Shown here: in pieces, positions 21,558-33,209 of the stretch | Layout: each line of letters starts with the position of its first letter | How positions within the stretch are numbered: position 1 is the first letter of the stretch | NCBI GenBank assembly: GCA_021397845.1 | Contig: CM038043.1 | Location: 130,244,013 to 130,308,012, forward strand | Length of the DNA stretch: 64,000 nt | Source of the DNA: Areca catechu | Lineage: Eukaryota; Streptophyta; Magnoliopsida; Arecales; Arecaceae | Direction of reading: 5' to 3' | Program-made: the position numbers and the translations under genes | The notes under the pieces: generated by a model | What the model was told of the DNA's origin: nothing | What the model saw: the letters and a program-made list of their open reading frames with translations, nothing else | Databases searched by the model: none

Positions 21558-23459
21558 CTACGGGGTACTCTTCTCATCAGAGGAAGACCCAATGTCAAGA
21601 ATGATGGGACTTGTAACCCTAGAAGGTCTGGGTCATAGCCATATCGATTGAAGATCAAAAATTATGGTCTGAGTTGGTCTGGGTGCAATGCCCTGCGCTC
21701 TGCCTTTGCATCTGGTATATATTCTTTTTATAGCTGGTGCTAAAGAGGAGGAAGCAATATCAGGAGCATGAGCATCAACTGTGATAGAAATAACAGCTAT
21801 GACAGTGATCGAGGGAGGATGTGTCATCATAAATAAGACCTGAGCTAAGAGTATAGAAACCAGGTACATAAAGTCCTAGCTCCCGGATCAAGGTAGATAT
21901 GGAAGGAACAGGTAGAGTCCTATTGGGAAAACTAAGAATAGGTGTGGGAAAGTCTATCTCAAGAGGGTCTGAATGAAGTATAGGTGTAAAGCAAGAGTTC
22001 CAGGTGGGCAGGAATGGTGGATGAACTGGATAGGACTGGGGTCTAGAATGATGGACTAGAAGGATCTGGAACTGGTGTCCTGGAAACATCCTCTGCTACA
22101 ACTTCTGGCTCGGGCTCTGCCATAAAGTCTCTAATGTCAAACTCGGCAAAAGAGTCGCCTTGACTATCTCCGGCATTTAGTGCTGGGGCTGAAGGTGCTG
22201 GTGGAGTAGGTGGTGCTGGAGGAGAGTCTGGATGTGAAGAGGTGGTACTCTGCTTGAAGATAGTCTATCCAATACAGCCAATATAGCAGCGATGCCATCA
22301 CTTGATCCTCTGGTGTCTCTCTCATCTCCATATGAATCTGTTCAACTCATTGTTGAATAATCATAATCTCTATCTCTATGTGAGTGACCCTCTCATCCAT
22401 GCTATCTCTAATACCTGGTAAGTCAGTCTGTGCTGGAGTGGCTGGCTCAGGCTGAGCTACAGGCTCAGGCTGAGCTACAGGCTCAGGCTGAGCTACAGGC
22501 TCAGGCTGTGTCTCTAGGATGTCTCTTTGTGTCTTGGATGGCCTGGCCTCACTAGTGAGAATCCGCTCCTCCTCTGCTACCTCGTCATCTACATCAGTGG
22601 ACTAACCTGATACTCGTCATCTCCACTGACCCCTGAATAGATGATATCCCATCTTGTGGAGGGATCTCTCATCGTAGATATCCGCATGTAGGGGCTATCT
22701 ATGTGGCTCTCTGTCTACAATAACTCCATATACCCTGAATAAGATCGTCAAACCCATACCATAGGGCAAGCACAGCCTCCTGCTAGTCACTGCCTCTATC
22801 ATCTGATGAAACATAAGCACAGGAAGGCAGACTGGAGTGTGCTAAATCAATGAGACCATAATAAGCATCTCTCGCTCAGTGATAAAATCATATTGTCAGG
22901 TCTTTGATAGGAGAATCCGGGCGATGATTTGATATAATAGCCTCATCTCGAGTGAGAGTCTGGATGCAACTATAGTAGCTCCCTCTGGAAGATCATCTAA
23001 CTCGAAGATACACCAGAATCCACTCATGCGATCCACTAGTGAGTTCGCTACTGATCCTCTCATAGGTATCTTCCATACCCTGCTCAGTATCTCGGCAGTA
23101 AGCGAAACCTCAGTACCTCATACTACTACAGCACCTTTGGCTAATGTACCATAAAACTCCCTGATCAAGCCAGGGTAAAAACTCTCGAATAAGGTGTAGA
23201 ATTGTGACAACTCAGCATCCCTCAACCACTATCCAATCCAGAAATGTGACTAGTCCAGGAAGTCAAAGTCGACTCGCCATCCTCTGACCATAGCCTTAGA
23301 GGCCATCCTATCAGCTACTTGGACTAGTAATCTAATTGGAATGTCTAGCTGGACCTCAGGCTCTGCTGTCACTGGGTCCTCATGCCTAGCCTTCATCCAT
23401 CGCTCGGCCTCTTGAACTGATGGATGAGGTATCCTTATAACTTGCTTTCGAGGATCCAT
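21558..23459 (-). pseudogene. element C ORF3 (Sirevirus extra ORF)
   Basis: The start is ATG at 23459 (MDPRKQVIRIPHPSVQ), the end a TAG at 21558-21560 after an ILDIGSSSDEKS tail, about 634 codons. Blocks shared with ORF3 of B and E are GWRVDFDFLD, LVDRMSGFW-type sequence, LSLEMRLLYQ and SLHKMGYHL. An Ala/Pro-rich segment carries three and a half copies of the hexapeptide PEPVAQ (22443-22512). Next come a predicted coiled coil (about 22330-22440) and a proline-rich part. Several in-frame stops are present (for example near 23247). The product is unknown to me. It has a hydrophobic N-terminal extension only if read upstream of this ATG, which I do not favour. Confidence 0.68.
22441..22513 (-). 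repeat. 18-bp coding tandem repeat (PEPVAQ) in ORF3 of C
   Basis: On the plus strand ggctcaggctgagctaca is repeated three times plus a partial copy without change. On the minus strand it encodes Pro-Glu-Pro-Val-Ala-Gln in tandem. The perfect copies suggest recent slippage or selection on the frame. Confidence 0.9.
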
Positions 23460-23963
23460 TTCCAGAAAAGAAGAATAGAAATGGTCTAAGGTAAAAAGAA
23501 ATGGGATTTCACGGTGAAACCATGAGAAAATAATTAGGAACAGTGAAAGAATGGGAAGAAACTGCTCCAAACAAGGAATTCGATAGTTAAAACTTAGATT
23601 AGAGTGAAATGGAGTATTAGGATATTATTCTAGGGTGAGTCGGCTCAGGGTTTTGGAAGAAATTAGAAAGAAAACATTTGGGTTTTTTTCTTTATGTTCG
23701 GAATCCCGCCGTTCAAGTGTCGACTCATGACACCAGGTCAAGTGTCGACACTTGGAGGTATTGACACTTGAATTGTCGATACTTGGAGTTGTCGACACTT
23801 GAAGTGTCGACACTTCGACAAAAATCCAAAAAAGAATGGGGAAAATCATAGAAAATTAGGGAAAATGATTTCAAGGGATTATGAATGATTAATCATGATT
23901 CTGAAGAATATTTAATTAGGTAATTTCAAGGGTTATCTGAAAGATCATAAGGAGATCAAAAAT
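23460..23963 (-). promoter_or_regulatory. element C pol-ORF3 spacer with U3-type motifs
   Basis: A 504-bp non-coding spacer. On the plus strand 23710-23820 holds five or six copies of the (A)GTGTCGACACTTG palindrome or variants, the same motif as in this element's U3. One copy of the B/E-type motif GAGTCGGCTC is at 23637-23646. No convincing TATA box is visible before the ORF3 start. Confidence 0.5.
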
Positions 23964-25600
23964 TCAATCAAAATGATTAATGACCCCTAATTCCCTTCTA
24001 ATCATATAGAACCTATCTTCTTGAAGAGGTTTGGTCAATATATCAGCCAATTGCATTTTAGTGCATACAAATTCAAGCACAATATCATTATTTTCAATAT
24101 GATCTCTAATAAAATGGTGTCTAATCTCAATGTGTTTACTTCTAGAGTGCTGAACAAGATTTTTAGTCAAATTTATATCACTTGTACTATCACATCTTAT
24201 GGGTGTCTTAATTAATTTAATTCCAAAATATTCAAGTTATTGCTTAATCTACAAGATTTGAGCACAACAACTTCCAGTTACAATATATTCAATCTTAGCT
24301 GTAAATAATGCAACCGAAGTTTGTTCTTGCTAAACCATGAGATTAAGTTAACTCCAAGAAATTGATAAGTTCCATTAGTACTTTTTCTATCTAATTTACA
24401 TCCAGTAAAGTCAGCATCAGATAGCCAATTAATTCAATTTAAGACTCTCTAGAATACCACAAACCAATATCAATAATACCAAATAAGTATCTAATAATGC
24501 ACTTAACAACCATTAAATAAGATTCTTTAGGAACAGACAGATATCTAGCATACATGTAGACACTAAACATAATATATGGTCTACTAGCATTCAAGTATAG
24601 TAAAGAACCAATGATATTCCTATATAATTTTTTATCAATATTTTTATCATATTCATCTTTATCAAGTTTACAAGAAGGGCTCATAAGTGTACCTATTTAC
24701 TTGATTGTCTCCATCCCAAACTTCTTTAAGATTTTTTTTGTATACTTAGCTTGGTTGATGAAAATTCCTTCTTTAGTTTACTTGATCTGGAGTTCGAGAA
24801 AGAAATTTAGCTCTCCCATCATGCTCATCTCGAACTCTTCCTGCATAAGCTTGGTAAACTCTTGACAAAGTGTTTCATTAGTAGCACCGAAAATGATATC
24901 ATCAATATAAATTTGTACTACTAATAGATCATCATTCTTCTTTTTCAAAAACAAGGTAGTATCAACATGGCCTCTAGGGAAATCATTTTCAATCAAAAAT
25001 TTGCTAAGTCTTGTAAACCATGCTCGGGGTGCATGTTTTAAACCATAAAGTGCTTTGTGCAGTTTAAAAATATAATTAGGATATGCATGATTTTCAAATC
25101 CAAGTGGTTGTTCAATAAAATTTTTTTAGTAATATGACCATTTAAAAATATACTTTTAACATCCATTTGAAAAAGTTTGAAATTCATAAAATATGCAAAT
25201 GCTAGAAGTAACCTAATAGCTTCAAGTCTATCTACTGAAGCAAAGGATTTGTCAAAATCAATTCCTTCTTGATTATAATCCTTAGCTACTAGTCTAGCAT
25301 TGTTTCTTGTTACTACACCATTTTCATCTAGTTTATTCCTATACACCTATTTTGTACCAATAATTGAAATATTAGATGGTATTTCTATTAGAGTCCAAAC
25401 TTTGTTTCTTTTAAATTGATTTAATTCTTCTTGCATTGTAATTATCCAATTAAGACTTTTTTTAGCTCTTCAATACATTTAGGTTCAATTTGAGAAACAA
25501 AAGTAATGTAATCACATTCATTTCTAATAGATGATCTAGTTCTTACCTCTTTCGATGGATCACCTAAGATCAATTCCTTAGGATGTTCATAAGCATACCT
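23964..25600 (-). pseudogene. element C reverse transcriptase and RNase H
   Basis: Copia RT-RNase H in several frames. RT has the MYRNKLDENGVVTRNNARLVAKDYNQEG block (25250-25346), FQMDVKSIFLNGHI near 25150 and YIDD at 24898-24909 (the usual YVDD with Val to Ile). IGSLLYLNASRPYIMFSVYM lies at about 24560-24610. RNase H ends at 23964 with KHIEIRHHFIRDHIE and LADILTKPLQEDRF. At least four frame changes separate these blocks. Inactive. Confidence 0.85.
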
Positions 25601-25603
25601 CCA

Positions 25604-27060
25604 TTATTTCGGTAGATCTTTGTGCTTTGGTGAGGATCCTATAGCTTCTTCTCTATCTTTCTTGTTTTGATCTTTTTCATTTTGTTTAGAAGGGGGATTA
25701 TCCAAAGTCAGCTTCTTTAGTCTTTCAATACCTGCACATGTATCAGAAGTATTCTCCTTTCTAGAGGATTTGTTAGTAGACTCTTCAAATACCACATGCA
25801 CTGATTCTTCTACAAGCAGTATTCTTTTATTAAAAACTCTGTATGCCTTGCTTGATGTAGAGTATCCTAAGAAGATACCTTCATTAGACTTGGCATCAAA
25901 CTTTTCTAAATTATCTTTTCTATTATTTAAAATAAAGCATCGACAACCAAAAATTTGAAAATATTTCAAAGTAAGTTTTCTTTCTTTTCAAAGCTCATAG
26001 GGTGTTTTCTTTAAAATAGGTCGAATTAAAATATGATTTAAAATATAACAAACGGTATTAACAGCTTCAGTCCAAAAATATCTTGGAATATCATTTTCAG
26101 AAAGCATTCTACATGCCATTTCTTCTAAAGTATGATTTTTCCTTTCTACCACCCCATTTCATTGAGGTGTCATAGGTATAGAAAAATTGTGATCAATTCC
26201 TTTTTCATTACAAAAATTTTTAAAATCTTGTTTTTTAAATTCAGTACCATGGTTACTATGAATACAAACAATTAAAGTACCTTTTTCATTTGAAACTTTT
26301 CGATAAAACTTCAAGAATGCTGAAAATGATTCATCTTTATGAGCTAAAAATAAAATCCATGTAAATCAGGAGAAATAATCTACTATAACCGATCCATATC
26401 TCTTGCCTCCTAGGCTTGTTGTCCTAGTTGGTCCAAAGAGATCCATATGGAGTAGTTCTAATGGCCTAGAAGTTGAAACAAAACCTTTTAGTTTGAAAGA
26501 TGTTTTTGCTTGTTTTTCAAATTGACATGCTTCACATATTTTTTCTTTTTTAAAACTAAGTTTTAGTAAATCTCTTACTAAATCTTTTTTGCATAATTTT
26601 GAAAGAAGATACATGCTTGCATGACCTAATCTACGATGCCAAAGCCAACTAGTCTCATTAATTATGGAATTCATAGCAACCAGGCATTCACCATCATGTA
26701 AAGGTAAATTGTCAAGATCAACAACATAGATGTTACCATGCCTATTTCCAATGAATTTCACTTTATTACTATCAGGACTAGCTACCATGCAAATAGATGA
26801 TTCAAAAATAACTTAAAAACCTTTGTCATAAAATTGACTAATACTAAGAAGATTATGTTTCAATCCTTCAACTAATAAAATATTATTTATAAATATAGAA
26901 GGGGAGACGTAAACTTTATCGATACCAATGATTTTTTCTTTACTATTATCTCTAAAGGTTACACTCCATTCATTTAGTGTCTCAAGAGAGGTGAATTGCT
27001 TCACATCTCCTGTCATGTATCTTGAGCAACCACTGTCGAGATACTACAATCTTTTCTTTT
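25604..27060 (-). pseudogene. element C protease site, integrase and linker
   Basis: The protease motif DSGCSRYMTGD is intact near 27010-27045, with the preceding Trp codon now TAG. Then LKHNLLSISQFYDKGF (26813-27016), WLWHRRLGHASMYLL and ICEACQFEKQA (HHCC site intact), and LELLHMDLFGPTRTTSLGGKRYG (first catalytic Asp present, near 26440). The second Asp is lost: the block normally SDHGTEF reads SNHGTEF near 26255. The C-terminal part (25604-25969) has CRCFILNN, NEGIFLGYSTSSKAYRVFNKR, then an acidic linker. It would have been the integrase. Confidence 0.85.
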
Positions 27061-27179
27061 CTTTGGTTGTAAGATGTACCTGCAAAATAAATTAAGTTTT
27101 CATTTTAGGTACCCAAGCCATCTTAGGTCCTTTTGAGTTAGTGCTAAAAGTGATTCCTTTTGGAACCCAAATCTTTCTA

Positions 27180-28798
27180 AAATTATTAATCTTTCTAATA
27201 TCACATTGATATGCTTTATGGCCTAACTTTCTATAAGAATAACATGTAATGCTGGAAGATGCAGGTATAAAAAAATTCTTGAAAAATTTTTGCTATTTTT
27301 CAGTCTAAAACCCAAACCTGCTTTATTGAAAACTGCTCTTTGATTGTTCAATAAAAGATTTAGATTTTTAGAACTATATGTAAATTTTTTAACAAATGGT
27401 TTAACATTTTCAAGCTCATTTTTGAATTTTTGATTTTCTGTCTCAAGGTCTTTATTTTTCTTCAAAAGTTCATTGTTTGAAATGATGACCTTGGATCTTT
27501 TTAAAATTTTATTTTCCATTGACAAAGCATTCTTTTGCTTTTCTAAAGTATCAATCTTATCTTTTAAATCACTATTTTCGTTTGTAAGATTGGTGTTTTC
27601 ATGAGATGATGAACTAGCATGATTTTTCAACTTTTTATTTTCATTTTTTAGCAATCTATATTCATGCATGAGCTTATTAAATGCATCTCTAAGTTCATCA
27701 AATATAAATTCAGGTTCATAATCATAATGTACCTCATCTTCTTGAACCATGAAGCATAGATTGGCGACTTCAGTTTGTTCTTCTTCTGACCTGGAGTCCT
27801 CACTATCACTCCAAGTTGCCATCATTGCCTTCTTTCTAAATATTCTCTTGGACTTCTTTAGGAGAGGGCAATCAAACTTATAATGTCCGGGCTTCTTACA
27901 TTCGAAGCAAATTGGTTGTTCCTTCTCCTTTTCCTTTTCTTTTTCTTTTTCCTTTTCTTTTGTAGGTTAAGGCTTTTTCTTGTAAGGAAATTTCTTTCTT
28001 TTCATAAACTTTTTGAATTTTCTTGCAATGAGAGCCTCTTCATCCTCATTCTCTACTTCTTTAGATTTTTCACTTGAAGACTCATCTTGTGTGGTAGATT
28101 TGAAAGCTATGGTCTTCTTCTTTTTATCCATGTCCATTGCCTTTTGCTTTAGGTTCAATTATAAGTCATGAGTGAACCAATGAGTTGCTCCAATGGAAGT
28201 TTCTCAACATCTTTGGCTTTTTGAATTGCCGTCACTTTAGGATCCCAAGATGTTGGCAATGACTTGAGAAGTTTATTTACAAGGTCAGCGTTAGTCATAG
28301 TCTTACCAAGACTTCTCAAGCTATTTATAATATTTGTAAATCTAGTATACATATAAGTAATAGATTCATTAGGTTCTATTTGAAATATCTCATAAGTATG
28401 TACAAGCATATTAACTTCAGTATTTTTTACTTGATCGATACCCTCATGAGTAATCTCAAGTATGTCCCATTATTTCTTAGCAGAGGTGCATATGAAAATC
28501 CTATTGGATTCACTAGAATCCAATGCATAATATAGTAGATTCATTGCTTTTGCATTAATCTTAGATTATTTAATGTCATTTTCATCCCAATCCTCTTTGA
28601 ATTTTGGAATGGAAATGCCATTAACAACAATTGAAGGAATATAAGGACCTTTATCAACTACTTTCCATAGATTATAATCAATTGAATGCATATAGATTCT
28701 CATGCATGTTTTCCAATACGTGTAGTTAGTGCCATTAAAGTAAGGAGGTCTATTTGAGGCTTGTCCCTCATAACACTAGAACCAAGTGGGGCTGCCAT
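27180..28798 (-). pseudogene. gag: element C gag
   Basis: The start is ATG at 28798 in the same AGATCT-ATGGC context as gag of B. A frameshift near 28750 leads to NRPPYFNGTNYTYWK and WKVVDKGPYIP. The capsid-like part continues with VNMLVHTYEIFQIEPNESITYMYTRF and NADLVNKLLKSLP (28155-28409). A Lys/Glu-rich run (KEKEKEKEKEK, 27920-27962) precedes an intact CCHC knuckle CFECKKPGHYKFDC (about 27864-27905). Next is a strong coiled coil (27360-27700). The second knuckle reads CYSYRKLGHKAYQC near 27190-27235, so its second Cys is Tyr. Two or more frame changes. Confidence 0.85.
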
Positions 28799-28835
28799 AG
28801 ATCTTTACTCAAGGTAGTTAGACCTATAAATTGAG

Positions 28836-28853
28836 AACGTGGCTTTGATACCA
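28836..28853 (-). other. element C primer-binding site (initiator tRNA-Met)
   Basis: Minus strand TGGTATCAAAGCCACGTT starts two bases after the 5' LTR end. It matches the complement of the initiator tRNA-Met 3' end at nearly every position. Confidence 0.88.
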
Positions 28854-28855
28854 CT

Positions 28856-29563
28856 TGTTTCCCAATAAGCAACCTAAGAGGGGGGTGAATTGGGTTTTAA
28901 AAACTTTTGCAAATATGTGCCAATTCAGAATAATTAAGGTGCTAGTGAATTGCAAGTGCTTGAGTGTTATTCAAGAGTATGCAGCAAAAATAGATAAGCA
29001 AATACAAAGTAAACAAGAGTAAATAAAGAGAAGTAAGTAACACAAACACAAAGATATATAGTGATTCGGTGCATACCAAAGTACCTACATCCACTCCCCA
29101 AGGTCCACTTGGGAATTCACTATAATACTCTTGATTATAGTTGATCAGTTTTTTGGGCTCACTAATCAAAACCTAACTTGTTTTCACTGGGAATACAAGT
29201 GAAAATCCCTTTGGTTTTACGGGCTAACCAAAAACCTAGTTGGTTTTGTAACTTAGGCTCACCAACAACCTCCTTGGTTTTCACAAGGCTAACCAAAAAT
29301 CTCTTTGGTTTTCACAAGGCTAACTAAAAACTTTTGTTGATTTTAATACATAGGCTCACCAACAAACCTCAACAAAGAATTTAAGTTGTATGAAATACAA
29401 GAAAGCTTTCAAATAAAAGCAAATATCTCTTTAAAACTCTTTAAAGATGCTTGTCTTCAAGTTGTTGAAGCCTTAATCAATGCTTGAAATGTTGGACTTG
29501 AATGCTCTTGAGTGCTTTGAATACTTGAAGGCTTCACTTCACTTGAAAGTAGTTGCTCTTAAT
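28856..29563 (-). repeat. element C 5' LTR, distal part (interrupted by D)
   Basis: Homologous to 19029 onward (tg..tcccaataagca start as written). It ends at the ttaat duplicate before element D. The rest of this LTR is 39675-40503. Together they make 1537 bp against 1550 bp for the other LTR. Confidence 0.9.
29559..29563. repeat. element D target-site duplication, left copy (ttaat)
   Basis: Identical to 39670-39674 and abuts the LTR end TGAAAGAAAA as written. Confidence 0.88.
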
Positions 29564-31849
29564 TGAAAGAAAACAAAAGTTGCAAGTGCTTACACTAAGC
29601 ATGCAACAGCACAGGGAGCAGGTATGTATTTTAAAATAATTTTAAAATAACAGTGGAAACAACCTAGTCCGCATAGGATCTAACATATTCAAGATGCATG
29701 TACATGCAAAACAAGGCATGAAAAGGGCATGTAATATTTATAAACAATTTTATAAAACTAGATCTAGGCATGCATGAAAAATAAAACCATAAATTTTACC
29801 TTATTCTGCTTGGAATAAAGCAGGGATAACACTGGAATAGCTGGAATATCAGGAATAACTTTATTCCTGTCTTCTTCTTCCAGCAACCTTTTGAAACATT
29901 CTTCACGTCTTCTCCAAAAGCAGCAAAGCCCAAACCAAAAATGCGAATTTTTTGGTCTCTTCTTGTGCAACAATAGCAAGGTAACCTCTTGCTTCAATGG
30001 AGAGGGAAATACATCAATCTTCCAACGTTGTCGAAGTTCTTTTCACCGAGAAATTTCAGAACTGAAATTCTTGTAACCAAAATAGAGCAGAGCAATAACA
30101 GCAGCAATGGAGGAACAATCCGCTCCCAGGTGCTCAAGGGAACACCCTCTTGAGGGGGGACACGCCAGGGCTTCCTCTGATCCGACTTCTTGCACGATGC
30201 TAGTCACCGGAAGCTCTTGAAACGGTGAGGGGAGGAATGGAAAATACATAACACTATGTTCTGTAACTTGTTTTTTCCAAAACAGAGTTTCTTCCTTCCA
30301 TTGAGCACAAATGACAACAGGGAAATAATGATGTTGTTCTCTCCCAATCTCTCAACTAAACCCAGGCTGAAAAACACTGGTTCAAGGAATGATGGAAAGC
30401 TCTCAAAGGAAAAAAACTATTAATGTTTTTCAGCCTATTGTTAAAGAAGAATTCCCCAACATTTTTCCAGCGCCCAGAATTTTTATAGCAGCAAGAACAA
30501 ATGAAGACGGTGATTTTTGGGAGTTGAGAAGACTTGCTGGGAATACAAAAGGCCAGCAGGTTTTTGGAACGAATCAAATTCGTTGCAACCAAGCAATCAA
30601 GAACCATTTAATGGTGGATTAATTTAGCCAAAAACTGAGTGAAAGGAGAAGAGGAAAAGTCACCTTGAATTCCCTGTTTGCCCAAGCCTAAATCACCGTG
30701 TAGATAGGTTCAAACCAGTTCATAACTAGTTCAAAAAATTCCAAACCGGTTCTAAAGTGGTTCAACAATTAATTAGATCAAAATCTAATTAATAAAAGGC
30801 TTGGTCAAGTCCCGGTCACCCAAAAACAATTCCCGGTGGACCCGAACAATGCTGATAGACTCAAGATTGGGTCAATCCAAAGTGTGCTCAATCAAATCGT
30901 TACCAAAATGATTTCCAATCATAAATCGGTACCTGGATCAAGGAGAGATCCTCTATGACGTGTGACCTCATAGGTTTGAACCTAGGCAGTAGCACTGGAA
31001 CAATTCCAGTACCAGCACAAGATACCATCTAGCAATGGGTCCCGGCGTTTAGATAGGTCGAAGATGCGAGAGCAATCAATCGAACCTCTGGTATACGGTT
31101 ACCATATAATTCATCCCTTTGACCTCCAATGCTCAGGATGACCAAGGGTTAGACTGCCAACCCAAGTTGAGTCAATCCACAACATGTCTCAACCTCACAA
31201 GTCCAGTGACTCCTCACTTGGACTACCCCGACCGAGGATTTGCTAAATTGAGACATTGTGAGACATTCAATCCAAACTATTTGGATAGGTCAATTCCATC
31301 TTGGTCCACCATTGCTCCACAAGTACTTGCCTGTACCCAGAAACCTTCCATCACCATATTAGAAATCCGGGAGTCTGGCACCAAAGCACAGGAAATTGCT
31401 TGCAAGCTACCATGATGACCTCAGGTCGGAGGGACACATATACCCATATCCAATCATGAGTATCCCTTTAACAGAAAGGGGCTACACGGAGTCACGTTCA
31501 ATGAGATATCATATATCCCACTTACAGATCACATTAGTGTCACCACACTCCTTTAGTCAAGAAGACAACCAAACGATGTGAACTACAACAACCTACACTT
31601 GATACATTGCCATCCAGTACAATGTATCCTTTGGTCATGAACTTGGTTTAAGGATCGCTCGATATATCCTCTCTATATCGAAGTCAATGTAGTCCTAAGG
31701 ACTTCATCACATGAAAAGAGTTCATTACAGGGAAAAGTCAGAATGTGATGAGCTGCCAAAATAATATTTATTAATTCATACAAAGAGTACAATACTCAGC
31801 TCAATCACCTACAGCCTAGGTGATTGGCTTTGGAACATAATTCCCAACA
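29564..31849 (-). repeat. element D 3' LTR
   Basis: A 2286-bp LTR, minus strand TGTTGGGAATTATG ... TTTTCTTTCA. A TATA box (minus strand TATAAAAA) lies at 30480-30487. Short ORFs on both strands are present in both LTRs only because the LTRs are similar, and encode nothing recognisable. Confidence 0.92.
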
Positions 31850-31860
31850 ACTTTCACTTG
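31850..31860 (-). other. element D polypurine tract
   Basis: Minus strand caagtgaaagt directly before TGTTGGGAATT. Copia A has agtaggagt at the same place. Confidence 0.6.
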
Positions 31861-33209
31861 TACTAAAGCCAATCAGAACAGTATCTAATACCCATTTCCC
31901 TTTTACAAAAGTTGAACTCTTTTATTCCGAGGGCTTTAGTAGAAGTGTCAGCCAGATCTTCCTTTCCATCGATCTTCATAAGATTGATGTAGCCTCATTC
32001 TACGATCTCTCATATGAGGTGGTAGCACCGCAGAATATGCTTGGTGCGGTGATGAGTTTTCGGTTCCTTAGCTTGAGCAATGGCTCCAGTGCTGTCACAG
32101 TACACTGGAACATGACCATCTAGGGAAGATGCCATCCCTAGCTCTCCAAGAAACTTCCGTAACCACACAGCTTCCTTCACTGCATCTGATGCTGCAAGGT
32201 ATTCTGCCTCGCATACCGAGTCTACAACTATTGCATGCTTGGAACTTTTTCAGCAAATCGCTCCTCCATTCAGGGTGAATACAAACTCTAACACACTCTT
32301 GCTATCATCTCTGTCTGACTGGAAACTGGAGTCAGTATTCCCCATAAGCTTCAAGTCAGATTCTCCATAAATCAGCCATTGGTCTTTAGTATTTCTCAAA
32401 TACTTCAGGATAGACTTAACCACCTTCCAATGCACCTTACCTGGGTCAGACTGGTATCTGCTCACTACTCCTAGTGAGTATGCCATGTCTAGTCTAGTAC
32501 ATGTCATAGCATACATGATAGAGCCTACTACAGAAGCATAAGGTACTCTACTCATGCGCTCTCTTTCCTTAGGAGTTGTCGCACAATCCTTCCTGGAAAG
32601 AGTAATTCCATAACCTATCAGAAGATAGCCTTTCTTGAAATTTTTCATACTGAATCGTTTCAGCACGGTATCAATGTACGTAGACTGGGACAATCCTAGA
32701 AGCCTCTTAGATCTATCTTTATAGATCTTCATATCCAGTATGTAAGAAGCTTCATCTAAGTCCTTTATGGAGAATTGAGATGACAACCAGACCTTTATTC
32801 CTTGTAATGCTGTGACATCATTCCCGATTAAGAGAATGTCATCAACATACAGTACCAGGAATACAATCACAGAACCATTAACCCACTTATAGATGCACGG
32901 TTCTTCTCCGTTCCTAACGAAGCCATACAATTTGATACACCTATCAAACCGTAAGTTCCAACTTCGAGATGCTTTCTTGAGTCTATAAATGGACCTCTAC
33001 AACTTGCATACTTTTGACTCATCTGAGGATGTGAACCCTTCAGGCTGTATCATATACACCTCCTCTTCCAGCTCCCCATTTAGGAAAGCGGTTCGAACAT
33101 CCATCTGCCAGATCTCATAATCAAAATATATTGCTAAATCAAGCATGATCCGAATGGACTTGAGCATTGCCACAGGGGAGAAAGTCTCGTCATAATCGAT
33201 ACCATATCG
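31861..33209 (-). pseudogene. element D reverse transcriptase (C-terminal part) and RNase H
   Basis: The frame of the polyprotein continues from 33210 with one TAG (a Gln codon turned stop). Visible are MDVRTAFLNGELEEEVYM and PEGF (33040-33110), SRSWNLRFD, and the catalytic YVDD at 32838-32849 (LYVDDILLIGND). DEASYILDMKIYKDRS, the GSIMYAMTCTRLDMAY block and the first RNase H block through SVLEFVFTLNGG (to 32250) follow. After a stop, VCEAEYLAASDAVKEAVWL, VYCDST and TKHILRCYHLI close RNase H near 31880. Only point stops are seen over the stretch 32250-32930. Confidence 0.87.

Noticed and set aside
30389..30622. Open frames inside the LTRs of element D (both strands)
   Set aside because: Present in both LTRs only through LTR similarity; no family match and no conserved start or codon pattern.
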